64,000 nucleotides of DNA from Chrysomallon squamiferum (lineage: Eukaryota; Mollusca; Gastropoda; Neomphalida; Peltospiridae). A program made the position numbers and the translations under genes. The notes beneath the pieces were generated by a model. The model saw nothing but the letters and a program-made list of their open reading frames with translations, ran no database searches and was not told the DNA's origin. Below, piece by piece: positions 58,194 through 64,000 of this stretch (position 1 is its first letter; the number at the start of each line of letters is the position of its first letter). The stretch lies in NCBI GenBank assembly GCA_012295275.1, contig CM022673.1:21382913-21446912 (forward strand), given 5' to 3'.

Positions 58194-61038
58194 CACATAT
58201 ATTTTTACAGTAATTATTTTGTGGTTTATAGTTGATTTTTTCCAAAAGAAGAAAAAGGAAAAAAAAAAAAAAAACGTTCAAGAAAGCATCACATATTTGT
58301 TCAATCTCAGCAGGATATCGTAAGACGTATTTCTTTCATCCTGTAATTCTTAATAGATATTTAACACAATAACGTTAGTAACTCATTAATTAACTAATTA
58401 ATTCATTCACGTATTTGTTTGGGTGTGTTTGTTTATTTATGTACAGTTTTGTATGTATTCCGACAATCGAACTGGGAATGTCTGTACATAATGCATTTTT
58501 TATATATCATTTTTACAAATTTTGATCACTGCAAATCGTCACATTGCTAATTATCTAAATCAAGAACCACAGCTAATTTCATTCTTAACGTCTCTTTCTC
58601 TCTCTACCCCCCCCCCCACAAAATGTCAAACAAAGAGGACGCAAAAGATACGATACTGGTTTTCTTTTCACTTTTATTATTTTAAAATTTAAGATAAACA
58701 AGACATATTTTACACCAAGTAACGGTGATAATATTTTTCAAACAAAGTATTAGTTTCAATTCATTAATAATATTGTTTGTAAAAGTGATTAGATTCTTCA
58801 ATGGGATTATATTAGAATTCAATACAGTCTGAGGATATTAATATTACCACAATGTTTTGATTTCATTTTAAAAAATGGTTCTGCAGATGTTGCCGACCAG
58901 TTTAATAATTACATAATTTCAGTACTGATTTAATTCATAACCAGTTACTTTATAAAATTTCCAACGATATCGAATAATAATAAGAAGAAGAAGAAGTAGA
59001 AGAAGAAGAACAACAGCAAAAACAATTTATTGTAGTTGAAATAATAATAATAATAATAATAATAATAAACCATGTTAGCGGGACAATGAAACCACATCTC
59101 AAATAGTATTGTATTTTTATTTATATATATATATATATATTTTTTTTTTATTGCGCTGAACTGTACATTTACTCGTTTTTCCGGTTATTCGTTCATTTAA
59201 TTATTTATTCATTCTTAACACACCCATAATAACCATCCGTCGATTGCTCTTTACGTCTTTGTGGATGTTTCAGCCGTCTGAAACCAAGGACATCAATAAA
59301 CTTCAGATATCATTGTTGACAAAAAGTTTTCCCGACTATATTGTGAGCCGACATGGATACACATTATAGTCTCGACGTAACCTAACGCTTTAAAGATGAT
59401 TCAGTTTACCAAAGATTATTTCAGATCCTCTGTCAATACAAATTACAAAAGAATAGTTACCTTTATTTAGGCTTTTTGAAAATACGTATATCTGGCGAAA
59501 TTTATACTTTACGACCCCGCTTTATTTCTGTCTCTTTATTTTTTCACGTAGTTTTTTTTTTAACAGTGTTTAGCAGTAGAAGAATTTTTTTAAACAGTGT
59601 TTACATGTAAAGTAAAATTCCCACAGAACGTAGACAAAACTGTTGTTTTATTTACAACTTTCGACTACTCTTAAAAAAAAAAAAAAATATCATAGTAAAA
59701 TACAAGCTTATGAAAATGCATGAAGCTTGACATTTCATGCAAAGAAAAATAATAATTTTAAAAGACACTCCTTAATAGCCATTATGTCAGTGTTTACACG
59801 TTTTCGGTGCTTGCTCTGTTGAATATCTTAATGCCCAACACACCTATTTGCTTACCAGTCACGCTTGATATGAAAACTTATTTCGGGAAAGATCTCTTCA
59901 CTCACTATACAGTCAAAATATTTGAAATGGATTACAACTGAGGCGTCACGCTGTTAACACTTCATATACGCGAAATAATCTACAGCTCAAAATTATTAAC
60001 TCGTTAACGATGTAAGTAAATATAGGACAACTAATATTTTTTGACAAATAAATTTTGCACAAGTGAAATTTAATACATTAAAAAATAATAAAGCAAACAA
60101 AATAATCATAAATCAATATAATAATAATTTTCATAATGAAAACAGACGGAAAAAAAAAGACACAAAATTAACGACATTAGAATTAACGGCTATTAGGCAT
60201 CAGTCGTAAGTTTCTTAACGATGGGAAAACGAAATCACCACAACATTTCAGTTAATTTGCATCAGTCGTATTATTTGTTAATTACAATCAGATCAGATGT
60301 TTGTAAATCCTTATGTCTCAAAGCCTGCATTCATAATTTTTGAAAATGTCAAGCATGTTGGAATGGCGAATATTATTTGAAATTATCTAAGCAAATTTAA
60401 ATCGTGTTAAAATTAAAAATTCTGCGAAATCCTTTCAGAAAAGGCTTATGAAACATCAGTCATTAGTTCGGCTGGTGCAGCATTCCACGCTCCGTTTGAT
60501 AAAAGCTGATTACACGTGTAAGTCGGATATGCAGTGAGAACATTATGAAGGGAATATATGGGTGCAAAACCTCACCCCAACGACTTTTTGAATAGAACGT
60601 GATTGCAGAGTAGCCTTCTTTAGCAACAGCATGTTCCGTGTTAATGAGGTAGAAAATGAAGGTAAATAAATAACATTAGTAAAAAATAACGTATACATCT
60701 CGTTCGTTATATTCAGTTTTCAATAGCGATAACTGACGACTGGGTGCGGAGAAGAAACAGGTATAATTATTTGTTATCTGTGAGTCACAATCTGTGTGCA
60801 AGTTACCGCTCAAGTCTGCATTCCACCTTGACTTTTTCTCTTTTCCTTACTGTTTGTTTATTTCCAATATACACACTGTATATATATATATATATATAAT
60901 ATATATGATTTTATTGACGCAGATACACACAAACGAGAGAATATACAATCACCCTCAAACTCTTTCAAACACACAACACACAGTAATACCCGGTAAAACG
61001 CATGATATGGTCATAAGCAGGTTACTAATCCACAAACG

Positions 61039-61144
61039 AAAATGTTTGTGTGTGTGTAAACTGTAATTCATTATCCGGTAAGACTCAAGTGAAAATGTTT
61101 GTGTGTGTGTAAACTGTAATTCATTATCCGGTAAGACTCAAGTG
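61039..61144. repeat. 53-bp direct tandem duplication
   Basis: Two exact copies (61039-61091, 61092-61144) of a segment containing GTGTGTGTGT, AACTGTAATTC and ATCCGGTAAGACTC. Non-coding, about 0.9 kb upstream of gene 2. Confidence 0.9.
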
Positions 61145-61276
61145 AAAATGGTACGCATAACAACAGTATGTTATTGCAGTATCAAACAGTTCGAGATGTT
61201 TGCTTCTCTCTAAATTTCAAAGTATGAACACTTACTTCCTGGTTATTAAAATAACAATAAAGATAATAAATAAATA

Positions 61277-61278
<2 letters not shown>

Positions 61279-61307
<29 letters not shown>

Positions 61308-61346
61308 CTAAACTAAACTAAACTAAACTAAACTAAACTAAACTAA
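61279..61346. repeat. (AAACT)n pentanucleotide microsatellite
   Basis: About 13 near-perfect AAACT units flanked by AAAT runs. No coding role. Confidence 0.93.
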
Positions 61347-62049
61347 AATAAACAAACTAAAATAAATAAATAAATAACACAAATATATTATATCGCGAAC
61401 ACTTATCATATGTATTTCTTGTTTCTTTATATGTACTGTCTTATACTATACACAGATAGACAGCCATTCTGTGCCAAAATGATTATCATTTGATTTCTAG
61501 TCAATAAGGAAGTCTTTCGTACAGGGTGTTTGAATAGAAAAGTCAAAACTATATTTACACTGCAGCTTTTATGTTAAAAATTTAGAAATGTTTCTTAGAA
61601 AAGATAAAATTATCGTTTTTGTTTCGTTTATAACAGTCATCAACAAAACATTAAACTATTTTATTAAAAGTAAAAAATTATTAATAAATGTTACCACTCT
61701 AACTCTGAAACGAAAACAGAAGTTACCATTGTATCACAACTGTCTACCCTTTTGAAAGGTTGACATAGTTCGACGTGTTTAATACAGCAGTAAACGTGCA
61801 CCCAACAACACATTTTGACATAAATCTTTGTCGGTCGTTTTCAAAACAGATGCCATTCAGTTGGTGTCTAACTCAATAGCTTTTTGAAGAGAACGATTTT
61901 GCTATTGAGAACACAAACAAACAGCGCTGGGCGATTTAAGAAATTGCTCTGCTTGATTTGTTGAGTGCAGCGAAGACGTCTCTCTCTCCAGTACTACGTG
62001 CAGGTCTGAGGGTATTGTTGGGTTAAAACACTGAGGAAATATTTAAAGT

Positions 62050-62323
62050 ATGAAGGGATTTTTATTTCTGGCGTTTGTTTTGGTGAACTTAAAGATATCA
62101 TCAAGTAGTAAGTCAATGATTTACTGTTTGTTCACTTTCGTTTTATTCCTGGTTAATTAATTAATTAATTTTGTTTCGTTTTGATTGTATTTTGTTTGTT
62201 ATTTTTTAATGTGTTTGTTTGTGTCTGTGTGTTTTACTGTTGATTTTTAAACTTTAATTTATGTTACTGTTTATTTGTTTGACCTTCTTTACTAATTTTA
62301 TTTATTCTTATTTATTTTTTTAT

Positions 62324-62360
<37 letters not shown>

Positions 62361-62455
62361 TTTAAATTTTGTTTTAGGAAATTTATTTATTTATTTATTT
62401 TATTGTTGTTTAAATGTTTTAATAGAAACCACCGTCTCTATATTTACCTTTATGA

Positions 62456-62503
<48 letters not shown>

Positions 62504-63201
62504 AATTCCTAATTATAGTTTAACACGTAGTTGATGACCATGAAAACAATTATTATTTTACAAAAAATCATTTTCACTTCATGTTTTTTCTTTCTTCTTC
62601 TTCCGATATTGCCATAGCAACAAAACAACAAGAACTACTTCTACTACTATTGCAAGAGCTACTACTACTGCAACTACTTCTATAACAACTACACAGACTA
62701 AAACTAATATAACAAAACTACTACTGAAACTACTACTATCACTACTACTACTACTACAACTACAAACACTACTATTACTACTATTACTATTACTACATCT
62801 ACTACAACCATTCCTCCACAAATGTATTGTTTCTACATCTGAACTAATATTACTACTGTCACTATTATTATTACTATCGTTCTGTTGTTGTTGCAGTTTT
62901 GTTTATTATTATGCTGTTGATGATGTTGTTATTAATACTCTGGTGTTGACATTGCTGTATTCTTCTTTTTGTTGTTATCTCAGGTGAAGTTATCGATGTG
63001 GACGTTACTGATCAGGCTCTGCAACCAATCACTCACTGCTCTATAAATAGTCTGTTGACTCTTCGACTGACGTCCGTCACTTTCAATGTAACCATACGTC
63101 TGACGCATAATGCCCACATCCGGGTTACTTCGCCGCTCTACATATTGGAAGAAGAGTCACGGTTAAGGCCATTGAAAAGCATTTCATCAAATACCGCTAA
63201 G
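62050..63201 (+). CDS. Gene 2, exons 1-2: N-terminus of a secreted protein, function unknown
   Basis: Exon 1 (62050-62107) starts at ATG with A at -3 and an in-frame TAA two codons upstream. It encodes MKGFLFLAFVLVNLKISSS, a good signal peptide, and ends at GTAAGT in phase 1. Exon 2 (62984-63201), after TATCTCAG, continues SEVIDVDVTDQ, has one Cys (ITHCSIN) and an N-glycosylation site (NVT), and ends in phase 0. The phases join correctly. I recognise no domain. It could be another secreted member of the neighbouring gene's family, but nothing in these 92 residues shows it. Confidence 0.6.
62108..62983. other. Intron 1 of gene 2, microsatellite-rich
   Basis: It contains (CA)n at about 62324-62350, (GT)n at about 62461-62501 and a degenerate (CTA/ACT)n triplet region at about 62638-62812. 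An open frame on the minus strand across the triplet region, rich in Ser and Val, is a product of the repeat. Confidence 0.7.
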
Positions 63202-63985
63202 GTTAGTTGGCACAGAATATATTTTGTTAAACGACATATATAAATGTGTTTTATATTATCACATATGTTGGTAGAGGGTGTATTTGATAGAACATTTAAA
63301 AAAAAACATTTTACATTGTTTCATTTTTAGTATTTTGCTTATTTGGTAATCTCTCTTTTCTGTTTTAATAGGAAAAAATTAATAATAATAGCTATATCAA
63401 ATTAAATGTTAATTAAAACAAAATAATTACACATTAAAATTGTCAATCAGAAATTGAAGCCAGTCTTGAGACAAGTCAATGACTCGTTATCTCAGTTAAT
63501 TCTGTTAACGTGCATATGTTGCAGTTGTAAAGAATAGTCTTGAATATATATATATAAAATACAAAATTTATACTTAAGAATTATTTTATTTGTTTTTTTC
63601 GATCATTCATTATTTTTTCCTTACGACATCAAAAGGAACAAGCGAACAATGACTCGAAGGAAAAAAGCGCTTCCCAAATATTTAATGATGTACTGTTTTA
63701 TTATTAAACTTCTTTATTAATTAAGACCGGAAAACATGTAATATTAACTTTAATAAAAAAAAAATAATAATTAAAAAAAATAAAAAATAAAAAATAAAAT
63801 AAAATAAATAAATAAATAATCAAACAGTAAAACATAACTGGAGAGTATGCAGAATATACGTTTTAATCATTTCTACTTACCACTTCAGATACACTCTTTA
63901 ACGTATCATTAAATATGATGTACTCGCAAACTTTCGCTTTCTTATCTGCTAGGAAGTAACTTGAAATCTCCACCTTTTTAAACAG

Positions 63986-64000
63986 GGACTCAAAACAGTG
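63986..64000 (+). CDS. Possible start of exon 3 of gene 2 (cut by window end)
   Basis: TTTTTAAACAG is followed by GGACTCAAAACAGTG, open in the phase 0 frame left by exon 2. Only 15 bases are visible, so this rests on splice site and phase alone. The 784 bp before it show no coding sequence. Confidence 0.35.

Larger units (their letters stand above)
57730..62049. other. Intergenic region, no gene seen
   Basis: About 4.3 kb between the stop of gene 1 and the start of gene 2. It includes the 3' UTR of gene 1, AT-rich sequence, a C run near 58608, AAT and AAG-type runs near 58978-59070, the 53-bp duplication and the AAACT run listed separately. Short open frames here show no domain, codon pattern or splice context. 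The promoter of gene 2 should be in the last part, but I see no clear TATA box. Confidence 0.65.

Noticed and set aside
60794-61066. Plus-strand open frame of 90 residues in the intergenic region
   Set aside because: It is built partly from TA and GT repeats, without a domain, and overlaps the 53-bp duplication.
62579-62821. Minus-strand open frame rich in Ser and Val next to gene 2
   Set aside because: It comes from a degenerate triplet repeat inside an intron and has no protein-like features.
1-64000. CRISPR arrays, bacterial operons, tRNA or rRNA genes
   Set aside because: None seen. The tandem arrays are coding minisatellites or microsatellites in a eukaryotic intron-exon setting.

Overview
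The window is animal genomic DNA: AT-rich, intron-dense, full of short microsatellites, and carrying two decayed Tc1/mariner-Tigger elements. Almost all of it (about 1767 to 57729, plus strand) is the 3' part of one very large gene for a secreted, cysteine-rich, mucin-like protein. I could place 77 exons by eye from GT/AG borders, intron phase and domain content. They add up to about 27.2 kb of coding sequence (about 9,070 residues), and the true N-terminus lies upstream of the window. Every exon length fits its flanking intron phases except two (exons 26 and 29, each off by one base). A third exon (48) holds three further indels. The species cannot be fixed from this window; a non-vertebrate bilaterian such as a lophotrochozoan or chelicerate is my inference.

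Layout of gene 1. (a) 1767-3312: half a sushi/CCP, an EGF, a full CCP and a 21-nt exon. (b) 3580-10339: three VWD-C8-TIL assemblies with an extra TIL before the third, the D1-D2-D'-D3 order of von Willebrand factor and gel-forming mucins. (c) 10674-19691: WxxW (mucin CysD-like) domains, one F5/8 type C (discoidin) domain, and Pro/Thr/Ser-rich stretches including a 36-bp minisatellite of about 38 units. (d) 19986-33928: ten consecutive discoidin domains, each a two-exon cassette followed by a PTS linker. (e) 33929-43728: 19 WxxW domains, seven of them near-identical 405-bp tandem units in one exon, with a TIL/VWC-like insert. (f) 44397-50061: two more discoidin domains of a different exon structure and four WxxW domains, three from a 667-bp exon-plus-intron tandem duplication. 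(g) 50386-57729: TIL/VWC-like cysteine modules, an LDL-receptor class A module and a C-terminal cystine knot ending in a stop. By my count there are 3 VWD, 13 F5/8C and 29 WxxW domains.

The inferred role is a polymerising extracellular protein: VWD assemblies and the cystine knot for multimer formation, PTS regions for O-glycans, and discoidin domains for binding carbohydrate or lipid surfaces. It combines parts of hemocytin/hemolectin, SCO-spondin and gel-forming mucins. Five frame-breaking indels sit in an otherwise intact reading frame, mostly in homopolymers. They could be consensus errors or real decay; the sequence alone cannot decide.

From 57730 to 62049 I find no gene. A second plus-strand gene begins at 62050 with a signal peptide exon, continues at 62984-63201, and probably has a third exon starting at 63986 that runs off the window.
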